Assembly: GCA_035308365.1 (NCBI GenBank)
Contig: DATGGU010000198.1
Coordinates: forward strand, 1 to 48,647
Length of the DNA stretch: 48,647 nucleotides
Source of the DNA: PALSA-505 sp035308365
GTDB lineage: Bacteria; Actinomycetota; Actinomycetes; Streptosporangiales; Streptosporangiaceae
Direction: 5' to 3'
This document shows, in pieces, positions 1-7,774 of this stretch. Made by a program: the position numbers and the translations under genes. The notes under the pieces were generated by a model. The model worked only from the letters and a program-made list of their open reading frames with translations. It was not told where the DNA came from and searched no databases. Numbering within the stretch: position 1 is the first letter of the stretch; each line of letters opens with the position of its first letter.

Positions 1-57
1 GCTGAGTGAGCGCTTGCGGACGGTGGGGCTGTAGCCGCCGGCCCGGATCTCGTTCAT
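1..57 (-). CDS. N-terminus of a probable XRE/DUF5753-type regulator (partial, runs off left edge)
   Basis: Only the first 19 codons are inside the window: ATG at 57 on the minus strand, reading MNEIRAGGYSPTVRKRSLS. The start has a good ribosome binding site (GAGGTGACC just upstream). N-termini with a 'SPTVRxRxLxxxL' pattern are typical of actinobacterial helix-turn-helix proteins carrying a DUF5753 domain, and the neighbouring genes (HATPase protein, XRE proteins) are the usual company of that family. The identity is inferred from this short stretch only. Confidence 0.5.
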   Translation of the reverse strand, partial: MNEIRAGGYSPTVRKRSLS

Positions 58-109
58 CGGTCACCTCGTGCTTTGGCCTGCTGGCGTGCTGGGTGATGCT
101 GGTTCTTTG

Positions 110-123
110 GATTCTAGAGAATC
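110..123. promoter_or_regulatory. Perfect 14-bp palindrome in divergent promoter region
   Basis: GATTCT-AG-AGAATC is a perfect inverted repeat, in an unusually AT-rich stretch between the leftward partial regulator gene (start 57) and the rightward trio (start 253). A looser inverted repeat, GATGGT...ACCATC, follows at 139-167. Position and symmetry suggest an operator for one of the adjacent XRE proteins; this is inference. Confidence 0.4.
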
Positions 124-252
124 TATCGTTGCGAGGTTGATGGTAGCGCTATCTTAGGTGCACCATCTATGACATCACGTCAAGTACAAACCCAGAGACA
201 CGCTGTCATCGGATAGAGGGCAGCGGTCGGCTACGATCCACGGCGGCAGGTG

Positions 253-480
253 ATGAGCATCTCGATCGCAACCGCACCAGCCCGTCCAGCCAGCCAGAAC
301 TGGCAACGCGACCGGGCGGCGGACGAGCTCAGCCGATACGTCCGCACCTTGATGTGCCGGTTCGCCAAGCATCGCCCCAGTGACGACCCGGGATGCTGCC
401 GGTGTGGCCGCTTGCGCCCGTGCGCGCAGGAGCAGCGGATCGCCTTCCTTCTCGAACTGGCCGGAGATGCGCGCCGATGA
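253..480 (+). CDS. Small Cys-rich protein, first gene of a regulatory trio
   Basis: A 75-residue protein starting at ATG 253 (a GTG at 250 is also possible). The centre carries a cysteine cluster, CCRCGRLRPC, after a basic helix-like segment (ELSRYVRTLMCRFAKHRP). Small actinobacterial proteins with a similar 'HRP...C.C...C' pattern occur next to anti-sigma-like ATPases and XRE regulators; their function is not established and I cannot assign one. It ends in ATGA at 477-480, the ATG of which is the start of the downstream HATPase gene, so the two are translationally coupled. The cysteines could bind a metal, but that is only a guess. Confidence 0.6.
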   Translation: MSISIATAPARPASQNWQRDRAADELSRYVRTLMCRFAKHRPSDDPGCCRCGRLRPCAQEQRIAFLLELAGDARR

Positions 481-980
481 CACCCCAGCCACTGTCGCTC
501 ATCGCCAGCCTCGAACCAGCACAGACGATCACTCACCGACTGGACGGGCCACGCCCCGAGCACCTCGCCCGGCGCGTCGTCACCGACGTGATGACCGAAC
601 TCGGGCTCATCGCCGACCTGCCCGACGTTGAGCTGGTGATCAACGAACTGGTCACCAATGCCCGGCAGCACGCTCCCGGGCCCTATGAGCTGCGTATCTT
701 CATTGAGTGCACAACTGTGAAGATCGCTGTCCTGGACGGTGGCGCCGACCACGCCGGCATTGAGCACAAACTGGCGCGAGCCGCCCAGGGCGCACCCACC
801 GACGCCGAATCCGGCCGCGGCCTGCAGATCGTCACCGGAATGTTCCCCGGCGCGTGGGGAGCCGAGCCCACCGTCACGTGCGCCGGCCGCACACCCGCCA
901 AGCAGGTGTGGATCACCATGCCACGGCCAACCCCAGACTCACCCGGCCAGGCCGGCGACCAGGACGCGGAGAACCGGTGA
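477..980 (+). CDS. HATPase_c anti-sigma-factor-like ATP-binding protein (RsbW/SpoIIAB type)
   Basis: A 167-residue GHKL-fold protein. The N box is visible at residues 54-65 (ELVINELVTNAR, with Glu57 and Asn61), a DGGAD motif near 87-91 replaces the canonical DNGxG, and GRGLQIV at 113-119 is the glycine-rich lid. Stand-alone domains of this kind in actinomycetes are usually anti-sigma-factor kinases or partners of DUF397/XRE regulators. The start at 477 is fixed by the ATGA overlap with the upstream stop, and its own stop overlaps the next start as GTGA (977-980), so three genes form one coupled transcript. The longer open frame from 393 has no support. The C-terminal 20 residues are a polar, Pro-rich tail. 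Confidence 0.85.
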   Translation: MTPQPLSLIASLEPAQTITHRLDGPRPEHLARRVVTDVMTELGLIADLPDVELVINELVTNARQHAPGPYELRIFIECTTVKIAVLDGGADHAGIEHKLARAAQGAPTDAESGRGLQIVTGMFPGAWGAEPTVTCAGRTPAKQVWITMPRPTPDSPGQAGDQDAENR

Positions 981-1876
981 GCAACCCAAGCAGCTCGCAG
1001 GAGATGCGCCGTGAACTGGGGCGCCGGCTGCGGGAGGTGCGCAGGCAAGCCGGACTGAGCCAGCAGCAGGTTGGCAGGCGGACCGGATACACCCGCAGCG
1101 CCATCTCCAACGCCGAGGCCGGCGGCTACGCGCGACGGCAGTTCTGGGAGCGTTGCGATGACCTGTTCAGCACCGGGGGAAGCCTCGCTCGCGGTCACGA
1201 CGAGATCCACCAACGGGCAGCCGGCGGCCCCACCCGCAGGAAACCCGGTCACACACGGAACGCGACCCGGCAGGTGCTGGATCAGCTTCACGATGCCCAC
1301 TCCCCCGGCGCCGCGTCGCAGGCGCTGGCCGCCTATCAGGCGCTGGGCTGGCCCGTCGAAGAACGCCAGGAGCGTCTAGCGCTGGTGACGGGGACCGTCA
1401 TCGATGCTCTCGAACTGCCACGCCCAGCGGGTGCCCTGGCCATCAGCTGGTGGCTGTACACCGGCGGCGCTGCGGACGGAGTGCGTGGCCTGCCTGCTCT
1501 CCCCCGCCCCGACCAGGCCCTGGCCGTGGTCGAAACCGGGCCCAGCTTCTTCTTCATCGCCCAGGCCAGCAGTCCGTGGGATGCCCTCGGCATACCCGCC
1601 CCACCGAGGGCGCCCGTGGATGCCGGGTCCACCATCCGCTGGCACTGCCTGGGCAGCCGCATCCCGGTGCCACCAGCACAAGGCGGCGATGGCCAGCCGG
1701 CGCGCTGGGCGTACCTGCCGTCCCAGCGCGTCAGGCTCGCTCCCGCGATCGGCCTGCTCGACCTGCTGGCCAAGGCCGCCGCCACCGTCAGGCACAGCGA
1801 CGATGCGCTCGCCTTCGCACGCGATGTCCTCGTCATCCCGGTCCACGGGCAGCAACCCAGCCCAGCACCGGGATAA
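977..1876 (+). CDS. XRE-family helix-turn-helix regulator with conserved C-terminal domain
   Basis: A 299-residue protein started by the GTG of the GTGA overlap with the HATPase gene. Residues 10-50 form a helix-turn-helix: REVRRQAGLSQQQVGRRTGY followed by RSAISNAEAGG, the usual 'xLSQxxvGxxtG-sxsxISxxExG' pattern. The remainder (residues 90-295) is a second domain with a WHCLGSRIPVPP segment and a LAPAIGLLDLLAKAA helix, which I recognise only as a recurrent actinobacterial C-terminal region of unknown role. As last gene of the overlapping trio it probably works with the HATPase protein, by analogy with XRE/HATPase/DUF397 sets in Streptomyces. Target genes are unknown. Confidence 0.8.
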   Translation: MSNPSSSQEMRRELGRRLREVRRQAGLSQQQVGRRTGYTRSAISNAEAGGYARRQFWERCDDLFSTGGSLARGHDEIHQRAAGGPTRRKPGHTRNATRQVLDQLHDAHSPGAASQALAAYQALGWPVEERQERLALVTGTVIDALELPRPAGALAISWWLYTGGAADGVRGLPALPRPDQALAVVETGPSFFFIAQASSPWDALGIPAPPRAPVDAGSTIRWHCLGSRIPVPPAQGGDGQPARWAYLPSQRVRLAPAIGLLDLLAKAAATVRHSDDALAFARDVLVIPVHGQQPSPAPG

Positions 1877-2389
1877 CCAGATGCAGGCCAGGCAGCGGAC
1901 GGACCCCTCAGGAGACACGGGTGACACGACGATGACACTAGATCTTCCTGTTGTCGGCCGTGTCGGCCCATCGTGGCCAGCATGCCGGTCTCCGCACGCC
2001 CGGCGCTCGTCCACCGGAGGAGACCCGGACGCGAGGATATGGCCAAGCGCCTGGCCGCAGCTTCGCGCCCGCCGGCGGGAGCCGGTCCCTGCCCGTCCAT
2101 GCTCAGGGGCCGGCGACCCGCCGCACCACGGGCCGACGGAGCCGCCACTCTCAACCGGCGGATATGGGGTGCCCATCTTGCGGGCAGCGGCCTGCCCCAG
2201 TTGACCACGGACACCAACGCATCCCCAAGGAGGTCGTTGTGCACGCTCGCCCCGGCCAAGTCACCAGTACCAGCTCAGAGCTTGGCGACCTGGAAAGGAT
2301 CGCGGCCGGTCCGGATGTCCTGGTGGCACAAATGGACCAGGCTGAGCGCAGTGAGCGCATGTGACCGGGAATAGGAAAGCTAACCAACG
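1877..2389. other. 513-bp spacer with one doubtful small reading frame
   Basis: No convincing gene. One rightward frame (ATG 2164 to stop 2364) would encode 66 residues starting MGCPSCGQRP, a zinc-ribbon-like CxxC start, but codon third positions are mixed and no good ribosome binding site precedes it. Other open frames here show no coding bias. No clear terminator hairpin was seen. Confidence 0.35.
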
Positions 2390-2782
2390 GTGAATGCTGA
2401 TTGGATGATGCGGGGCCCTGCTCGTCAGGAGAGTGAACCAACGCCTGGAACGCTTGGCCCTTTGCAGTGGAACGATAACGAGCCGCTGGGAGAACTGATC
2501 CGGCGGGTGCGGGCCTGGCGGGGGAAATCGCAGTCCGCAGTGGCCGATGCGCTGCGCCAACTCTCTGGAAATACTATGGTCACCCGCCTGAGCGTGAACC
2601 GCTGGGAGACCGGCAGGCGTATCCCCCGGTCAAGCTGGCGCCAGTACCTCAGCAAAGCCCTGGACATCCCCCTCGATGTTCTCGACCGGGCGGCGGCGGT
2701 ATCGGCCGCTTTGCGACCAGAAAATCCGGGAACAATGACCACCAGTCAGACCGGCGCTCAGGAACCGCCGACAGTGAGGTAA
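2390..2782 (+). CDS. Small XRE-type helix-turn-helix protein
   Basis: A 130-residue protein from GTG 2390 (ATG 2405 or 2408 are alternative starts). The helix-turn-helix lies at about residues 30-80: LGELIRRVRAWRGKSQSAVA, then LSVNRWETGRRIP and a following helix ending in LDIPLDVLDRAA. Arg/Trp residues in the recognition helix (NRWETGRR) are typical of DNA contact in this family. The C-terminal 30 residues are low-complexity and probably disordered. It stands alone, separated by 513 bp from the upstream trio and convergent with the truncated PIN gene, so its regulatory target cannot be inferred. Confidence 0.75.
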   Translation: MNADWMMRGPARQESEPTPGTLGPLQWNDNEPLGELIRRVRAWRGKSQSAVADALRQLSGNTMVTRLSVNRWETGRRIPRSSWRQYLSKALDIPLDVLDRAAAVSAALRPENPGTMTTSQTGAQEPPTVR

Positions 2783-2882
2783 GTCATTCTCAAGCCAATC
2801 CTGCACAGCCATGCGAGCGGTTCGGGCCTAATCAACCTGGCGGCAAGCATCACGGCCGGGCCGGTTGACCGCAAGCGTTCGT

Positions 2883-3083
2883 TCACCGCGCTGGTCTCGA
2901 TTGGAACCTGTGGAATGCCCCCCGGCCGCGGACTCTCGCGATCCCCTGCTCGATCTCGCCCAGGGTCAGCACAGAGACATGCATCCGGTCCGGCGGCGTA
3001 GCCGCGATCCAGCCGGCCACTCCCGCCGCTGGCTGGCGCTTGCGCGTCTCCGACAGCACATCAGTGTCGAGAAGGTAGGTCAC
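2883..3083 (-). pseudogene. Truncated PIN-domain (VapC/FitB-like) toxin fragment
   Basis: The 66 residues begin MTYLLDTDVLSETRK and continue to VLTLGEIEQGIARVRGRG, matching the first half of PIN ribonuclease toxins: the first acidic pair (LLDTDVLSE) and the second acidic motif (LGEIEQGI) are present. Complete family members are about 130-140 residues and have further acidic residues near the C-terminus; here the frame goes out of register after 'RVRGRG' and stops. No continuation was found in any frame downstream. The GTG start overlaps the stop of the upstream sigma factor gene (GTGA, 3080-3083), the arrangement normally seen between an antitoxin and its toxin. Probably non-functional as a nuclease. 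Confidence 0.75.
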
Positions 3084-4036
3084 GTACCCGCCTCGAAATC
3101 GGCCACACGTCCGAAGCCGGCCTTGCGCTCGGCCTCGATCTCCGCGAAGACATCGGCGGTCGCGATCAGGGGCACACGTTCGCGGTCGGCGATCGAGTCG
3201 ATTTCCGCGACCTTGCCGTCGGACACGATGAAGCTCATCACGGCGACGGGTTGCCCGTGGCGAGTGACGATGACCCCGGCCGCACCGTTCACCACGGCAG
3301 GGTACAACTGCGCAGTGCGCAGCACGGGTGCCAGCCCGCTGGCTGCCTGGCGGGCGACCGCAGCCGCGCCCTGGACGATCATGGAGGCGCGGGCGTAGCG
3401 GGCACCAGCGTCGATGCGCAGCACCACGTCTGGAGCGAGCGTGGCGACCAGGGCGTCGAAGTCGCCATCCCGGGCTGCGGCGAAGAACGCATCGACCACC
3501 TCGCGCTGGCGCGCCAGGCCGGGATCGGGGGCGGGTACCCCGGCGCCCTTGATCCGCCGCCGTGCCCGGCTGGCAAGCTGGCGGGCCGCTGCCGGAGTCC
3601 GTTCGATCATCGGGGCGATTTCGCCGAACGGCAGGTCGAACACGTCGTGGAGTACGAAAGCCAGCCTCTCGTGCGGAGACAGGGTATCCAGCACCACCAG
3701 CAGCGCCAGGCCAACCGAGTCGGCCAGCAGCGTTTGCTCCTCCGGCTGGTGGGCGGCATCAGGGCCTACCACCGGATCGGGCAGCCGCACCCCCAGAGAT
3801 TCCTCACGGTGAACGTGGCGCCCGCGCAGCATGTTCAGGCAGACCCTCGCGGTGACCGTAGTCAGCCAGCCGCGCAGGTTGTTTACGTCCTCCGTCCCGC
3901 TCCGGGCCAGCCGCACCCAGGTGTCCTGGACGGCGTCCTCAGCCTCTGCCAGCGAGCCCAGCATCTGGTAGGCCACCGCGTTCAAGTGGGCACGGTGCTC
4001 CTCGAACCGTGCCGCCAGCCACTCGGTCTCGTCCAT
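3080..4036 (-). CDS. ECF41-type RNA polymerase sigma factor with SnoaL-like C-terminal domain
   Basis: A 318-residue protein. Region 2 is at residues 5-75 (FEEHRAHLNAVAYQMLGS, then EDAVQDTWVRLAR and LRGWLTTVTARVCLNMLR); region 4 lies around 110-165 (LSPHERLAFVLHDVFDLPFG, then RTPAAARQLASRARRR). A SnoaL-like regulatory domain follows from about 170 (REVVDAFFAAARDGDFDALV). ECF41 sigma factors have no separate anti-sigma factor; the fused domain modulates activity. The usual DGGGR/K motif reads DAGAR here. Family proteins normally end shortly after 'IADxER'; this one continues about 30 residues (see findings). Its own upstream region carries GTCACA-N16-GGTC, matching the site before the divergent epimerase gene, so autoregulation is likely. 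Confidence 0.9.
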   Translation of the reverse strand: MDETEWLAARFEEHRAHLNAVAYQMLGSLAEAEDAVQDTWVRLARSGTEDVNNLRGWLTTVTARVCLNMLRGRHVHREESLGVRLPDPVVGPDAAHQPEEQTLLADSVGLALLVVLDTLSPHERLAFVLHDVFDLPFGEIAPMIERTPAAARQLASRARRRIKGAGVPAPDPGLARQREVVDAFFAAARDGDFDALVATLAPDVVLRIDAGARYARASMIVQGAAAVARQAASGLAPVLRTAQLYPAVVNGAAGVIVTRHGQPVAVMSFIVSDGKVAEIDSIADRERVPLIATADVFAEIEAERKAGFGRVADFEAGT

Positions 4037-4072
4037 CAGTCACATCCTCACCATGCAGGTGCCTGTATAAGA

Positions 4073-4098
4073 GACCCGCACAGCCCGGCGGATGTGAC
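4073..4098 (-). promoter_or_regulatory. Putative ECF41-dependent promoter of the sigma factor gene
   Basis: Read leftward: GTCACA (4098-4093), 16-nt spacer, GGTC (4076-4073), followed by TCTTATA. The -35 element matches the published ECF41 consensus TGTCACA/CGTC as I remember it. The same GTCACA-N16-xGTC arrangement occurs before the divergent epimerase gene. Confidence 0.65.
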
Positions 4099-4335
4099 GC
4101 AGGGCGAACCGCGATACCCCGGCGCCCTGTGGGCTGGCCGGCAACTGCGCGCGAAGTGCGCGGCGGTAATAAGGTCGGATTATCAACTCACCAGTGCCTG
4201 AGCGCCTGGCTGCCCAGCCGCGGTGCCCGCCCGCCACGATCACCCGGACGGCCAGAGCGCAAGATGAGGGCGAAGGCGATAATGAGAATTGGCAGCACGG
4301 TGGCGTGCCTCAGGCGGGTGCGCAGCCTCGAAGCG

Positions 4336-4361
4336 GTCACATCCCCGGGAGCTGACGTGTC
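4336..4361 (+). promoter_or_regulatory. Putative ECF41-dependent promoter of the epimerase gene
   Basis: GTCACA (4336-4341), exactly 16 nt, then TGTC (4358-4361) followed by TTATA, about 40 bp before the ATG at 4401. It matches the site before the sigma factor gene in sequence, spacing and the TTATA that follows. Confidence 0.65.
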
Positions 4362-4400
4362 TTATAGGTACACGGCAAGGAACGGACAGGAGTCAGGTTT

Positions 4401-5345
4401 ATGCGAGTCATGGTCGTCGGGGCAAGCGGCGCGATCGGCACCCGGCTTGTCCCCCAGCTGACCAGGCGGGGGCACGAGGTGATCGGCACGTACACCTCGC
4501 CAGGGAAGGCCGGGAAGGTACGAGCACTCGGCGCGAAGCCGATAGCGCTTGACCTGCTTGACGCGGACGCCGTGCGCAGGGCGGTGTTCGAGACCCGGCC
4601 CGATGCGGTCATCCACCAGGCGACCGCGCTGGCAAACGCCGGCTTCTCCCGGAGCCTGGACAAGACTTTCGCGCAAACCAACCGGCTGCGGACCGAGGGA
4701 ACGGACAACCTGCTGGCAGCCGCGCGCGAAGCAGGCGTGACGCGCCTGGTCACCCAGAGCTTCGCCCCCTACCGCTACATGCGCACGGGCAGCCCGGTCA
4801 AGACCGAGGACGACCCGCTCGACCCGGACCTGCCCAAGTCTGCACGCCATACCTTCGACGCGATGGCCCACGTCGACGAGGCGTTCCTCGCCGCCGGCGG
4901 GATCGTGCTGCGCTACGGCGGCTTCTACGGCGCGCCCGACCCGATGACCAAGGCCGTCCGCAAACGGCAGTACCCGATCATCGGCCCCGGAACCGGCATC
5001 ATGCCCTTCATCCATCTCGAAGACGCCGCCAGCGCGACCGCGCTAGCCGTCGAGCACGATCGTCCCGCCGTCTACAACATCACCGACGACGAGCCAGCTC
5101 CGGCGAGTGAGTGGCTGCCCGTCCTCGCCCGAGCCCTCGGCGCCAAGCGCCCATTCCGTGTGCCCGTCTGGGCCGGCAACCTCATCATGGGCGCGGAGAT
5201 GGTGAAGATGTCGTTGACCTGCCGCGGCGCGTCGAACGCCAGGGCCAAGAAGGAACTCGGCTGGACGCTCCGCTATCCGAGCTGGCGTCAGGGCTTCCCC
5301 GCCTCATACGGGCCGCAGGCCGAGCCAGCCAAGACCGCGGCCTGA
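4401..5345 (+). CDS. NAD(P)-dependent epimerase/reductase, ECF41 partner gene
   Basis: A 314-residue extended short-chain dehydrogenase-like protein. The N-terminus MRVMVVGASGAIGTRLVPQL is the Rossmann nucleotide-binding turn (GxxGxIG). The family Asp and the active-site region follow (DAVIHQATALANAG near 67-80; FAPYRYM near 120). It starts at ATG 4401 after AGGAGTCAGGT. Reaction and substrate cannot be told from the sequence. ECF41 sigma factors are known to sit beside genes for carboxymuconolactone decarboxylases, oxidoreductases or epimerases, and this gene is divergent from such a sigma gene and shares its promoter motif, so it is very likely its direct target. Confidence 0.9.
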   Translation: MRVMVVGASGAIGTRLVPQLTRRGHEVIGTYTSPGKAGKVRALGAKPIALDLLDADAVRRAVFETRPDAVIHQATALANAGFSRSLDKTFAQTNRLRTEGTDNLLAAAREAGVTRLVTQSFAPYRYMRTGSPVKTEDDPLDPDLPKSARHTFDAMAHVDEAFLAAGGIVLRYGGFYGAPDPMTKAVRKRQYPIIGPGTGIMPFIHLEDAASATALAVEHDRPAVYNITDDEPAPASEWLPVLARALGAKRPFRVPVWAGNLIMGAEMVKMSLTCRGASNARAKKELGWTLRYPSWRQGFPASYGPQAEPAKTAA

Positions 5346-5505
5346 CCAGAGGAATGCAGGCGATCAAGGCCGGCCCCCGGCGGCAGCGCCGGCCCGCCCG
5401 CGGCTCGCCACCGGTCATCGACGGTCCCCTCTGCGCTCTGCGGCTTCACGATGTCCAGCTCATCGTGCGAGGGTCCGCTGTCGGTTGGCTGTCGGTCGGC
5501 GAGGA

Positions 5506-6213
5506 TCACCCGAGCAGATCGAGGTCGCGCACGCAGAAGCCGTGGTGAGCCCATTCCTCGTTCAGCACCACATGCACGCACTCGAGCACCGACTTGCCCC
5601 TGGCGTACGGCGGCCAGCCCCGGCCCGCCGGCACTGGCGCGGGCGCCGACAGCTCACCGGGCGTCACGGCCGACAGCCACCGCTCCAGTTCGGCGCCCTG
5701 CTCGCCGCGCACGGCCAGCACCTCGGCCAGGCTCGGGGCCGCCGCCCGGTCCAGGCCCTGCTCCTCTTGATCGGGGACGAACTCAGAGGCCAGCCCGATC
5801 GCGGTGAACGGCTTGGTCGATCCCAGGCAGCAGCGGCGGAACCACGAGTCGTGCACGAACACCAGATGGCGCAAAGTCTGCACCGCCGACCACTCGCCGC
5901 CGGCCCGCTGGTGCTCCGAACCCGTGGGCATTCCCCGCAGCCGCCCGATCGTCGCCGCCCATTCCGCCCGCAGCCGCCGGAAGGCTTCCCGCAGATCGGC
6001 CGGGTCGGCCGAGCGGATCAGCAGCCGCACCGGATGCCGCCGGTCAAGCTCGGCCTCCACGTACGACGTCACCTCGACTCCGTTAACCACCAGGTTCGTG
6101 ACCAGCCCGTCGATCACAGCGTCCTGCATCACCACCCCGATCAGACGGGCGCGGGTCAAGTCGCACTCCCGAAATTCGGCATCCGTCAGGTCCTGGTCCT
6201 CAAATCTCACCAT
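5506..6213 (-). CDS. DinB-like four-helix-bundle protein with short pentapeptide-like N-terminus
   Basis: A 235-residue protein from ATG 6213 (an ATG at 6243 would add ten residues). Residues 1-50 (FEDQDLTDAEFRECDLTRARL) have the A(D/N)LxxxxF-like spacing of a few pentapeptide repeats. The rest is a DinB/YfiT-type helical bundle: EWSAVQTLRHLVFVHDSWFRR carries the first metal-ligand histidine region, and VLECVHVVLNEEWAHHGFCVRDL near the C-terminus the other histidines. DinB-like proteins often bind metal; some are thiol-dependent S-transferases (for mycothiol or bacillithiol), but the substrate cannot be predicted. It is convergent with the epimerase gene and stands as a single gene. A second DinB-like gene is at 48006-48551. 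Confidence 0.8.
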   Translation of the reverse strand: MVRFEDQDLTDAEFRECDLTRARLIGVVMQDAVIDGLVTNLVVNGVEVTSYVEAELDRRHPVRLLIRSADPADLREAFRRLRAEWAATIGRLRGMPTGSEHQRAGGEWSAVQTLRHLVFVHDSWFRRCCLGSTKPFTAIGLASEFVPDQEEQGLDRAAAPSLAEVLAVRGEQGAELERWLSAVTPGELSAPAPVPAGRGWPPYARGKSVLECVHVVLNEEWAHHGFCVRDLDLLG

Positions 6214-6375
6214 GCCGGGCAGTATCCACCGCAGTACCGACACCCCGGGCCAGGACGGCCTGGGGTGCGAATCCCTGTCCTCCTGGTCACCGATCCGCCA
6301 GCCGCACGCCCTGCCCAGGACCGGGCCGAGGACATCCGGGGGGAACAGCGGACGGACGTGCTGCTGGTCCAGTCC

Positions 6376-6567
6376 CTACGGGTACGACCTGACGATCCAG
6401 TGGGTCACCGACCAGCTCGATCCGGCCTATGCGGTGCTCGGCAGCGGTTATGAGCTGCCCGAGGATGTCCGGGTGAGCGTGACGGTTTGTTCGCCTACGT
6501 GACCGAGCGGACCGGGAACCTGTTGCTGGCCGCCGGGCTGGCGCGCTGGGTTCGGCCTGCCAGGTGA
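6376..6567 (+). pseudogene. Unidentified coding remnant with a frame change
   Basis: A stretch with strong G/C third-position bias reads YDLTIQWVTDQLDPAYAV, then GSGYELPEDVRVSV, up to about 6478. A second frame with equal bias continues from about 6481 as DGLFAYVTERTGNLLLAAGL and ends at a stop at 6565-6567. There is no start codon or ribosome binding site in front. I read it as the decayed end of a gene with a one-base shift near 6478-6483. The family is not recognised. The surrounding 6214-6375 shows nothing else. Confidence 0.4.
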
Positions 6568-6586
6568 TGCCCTGCCTGGTCGGTTG

Positions 6587-7411
6587 TCACTGGTTGGCGG
6601 ATGGGTAGTTGCCGTGCAGCCGGGCGATGTAGCGGTCTGCTGAACGGCGGATCGCCGCCGCGCCATCCCCGATGACGACGCGTCCCCACCACCCGCCGTA
6701 GACGCGGTCGAAGGTGAATCGCCCGACCCGCGTGGCGATGCCGTCGACGGTGTGCTCGTCGAGTGGGATGAGGTTGGGGTAGCTCCACATGAAGCTGACC
6801 CAGTCGCGATCTTGCACCACCGTGATCGTGTCGCCGGTGAGCAGCGCACCACGGCCTTCCGCGCCCTCGGGCCAGTGCAGGACCGCGGCACCGTCGAAGT
6901 GGCCGCCGATGCGCGCAACGGTCAGCCCCGGCACCGGCTGCGCCTGGTCGCCGAACAATTCGATCCTCGGGCAGGGACGCTGGATCCACTGCTGATCGGC
7001 TCGTGGGATGAGGATCCGGGCGTCGAAAGCGTCGGCGAACTCGACGTTCGCCGCGTAGAAATGGGGATGGGACATGCAGATCGCGGTGATCCCGCCCAAT
7101 GCTGTGATCCGCGCCTTCGCCGCGTCATCGAGCAGCGGCACGCAATCCCACAGCACGTTGCCCTGCGGTGTTTGCACCAGCAGCGCGCGCTGCCCGATCC
7201 CGACCGCTGGCTCGACGCCCACGCCATACAGCCCGGGCTCCTCTTGGCGGACCACCGTCGAATGGTTGCGGGCAAGGTCGGCCATTGTGGTCCACTGCTG
7301 GCCGTCCCAGCCGACGTATTGCCTCTCGTCGGTGCAGATCGGGCACTGGTCCGGCGGCTGGGCGGTGTCGGCGTACTGCACGGCGCAGGTCTGGCAGATC
7401 CAGTTCGCCAC
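6587..7411 (-). CDS. MBL-fold metallo-hydrolase with N-terminal zinc ribbon
   Basis: A 274-residue protein. Residues 5-27 form a rubredoxin-like zinc ribbon (WICQTC then CPIC). Residues 60-250 are a metallo-beta-lactamase fold: the metal motif reads SHPHFYAANVEFADAF, so the canonical HxHxDH is degenerate after the second His. Further metal-site elements are GGHFDGAAVLHW and LLTGDTITVV. Related actinobacterial proteins share the HPHFY/HPHYY variant; the substrate is unknown. It starts at ATG 7411. The gene is transcribed alone, 154 bp downstream of the leftward DUF1059 gene, with which it may share a transcript. Confidence 0.85.
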   Translation of the reverse strand: MANWICQTCAVQYADTAQPPDQCPICTDERQYVGWDGQQWTTMADLARNHSTVVRQEEPGLYGVGVEPAVGIGQRALLVQTPQGNVLWDCVPLLDDAAKARITALGGITAICMSHPHFYAANVEFADAFDARILIPRADQQWIQRPCPRIELFGDQAQPVPGLTVARIGGHFDGAAVLHWPEGAEGRGALLTGDTITVVQDRDWVSFMWSYPNLIPLDEHTVDGIATRVGRFTFDRVYGGWWGRVVIGDGAAAIRRSADRYIARLHGNYPSANQ

Positions 7412-7565
7412 GGTTACCTCCCCGATCCAGATCCCGATCTTCGGTGCCTCTGACGGCAGGCGAGCCGGCGATGAAAGGCAGCACTGCCTCCTGGCTCACC
7501 TTCTCTTCGCCTGACGGTTGCCCCAGTCTGGCTCCGGCACCAGCCACGCGGCTCATCGTCTTGAG

Positions 7566-7724
7566 TTATTCGACCTTGATCCAGCTGATCAGGTCGTCGC
7601 GGCTGACCGTCTCCAACAGGGCCGGATGGTCGCTGGCCAGATGGCCGCGGATCATCCCAACCACCTGGTCGTCGCTGTCGCCTCGGGCCACGAATCCGCA
7701 CTCGCACCGGATAAGCTTCGCCAT
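7566..7724 (-). CDS. DUF1059-like small protein
   Basis: A 52-residue protein, MAKLIRCECGFVARGDSDDQ..., ending WIKVE. It has a near-perfect ribosome binding site (TAGGAGG, nine bases before ATG 7724). The pattern of an N-terminal CxCGF, an 'ARGDSDDQVVGMIRGHL' helix and a histidine pair (HLASDH) matches DUF1059-type small proteins ('C...G.vvrg.t.ee.......H....H'), whose function is unknown. The gene is divergent from the SARP-type regulator, 50 bp apart. The third-position bias is strongly coding. Confidence 0.75.
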   Translation of the reverse strand: MAKLIRCECGFVARGDSDDQVVGMIRGHLASDHPALLETVSRDDLISWIKVE

Positions 7725-7774
7725 CGCGCTCCGCCTCCTAGCCTGTGCCCGCAGTGTATTGCCAGGATGTTGGC

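Noticed and set aside
1951..2364. 137-codon frame in the gap after the regulatory trio
   Set aside because: Composition is Arg/Pro-rich with mixed third positions and no ribosome binding site; only the 3' half is faintly protein-like, so I left it as a note.
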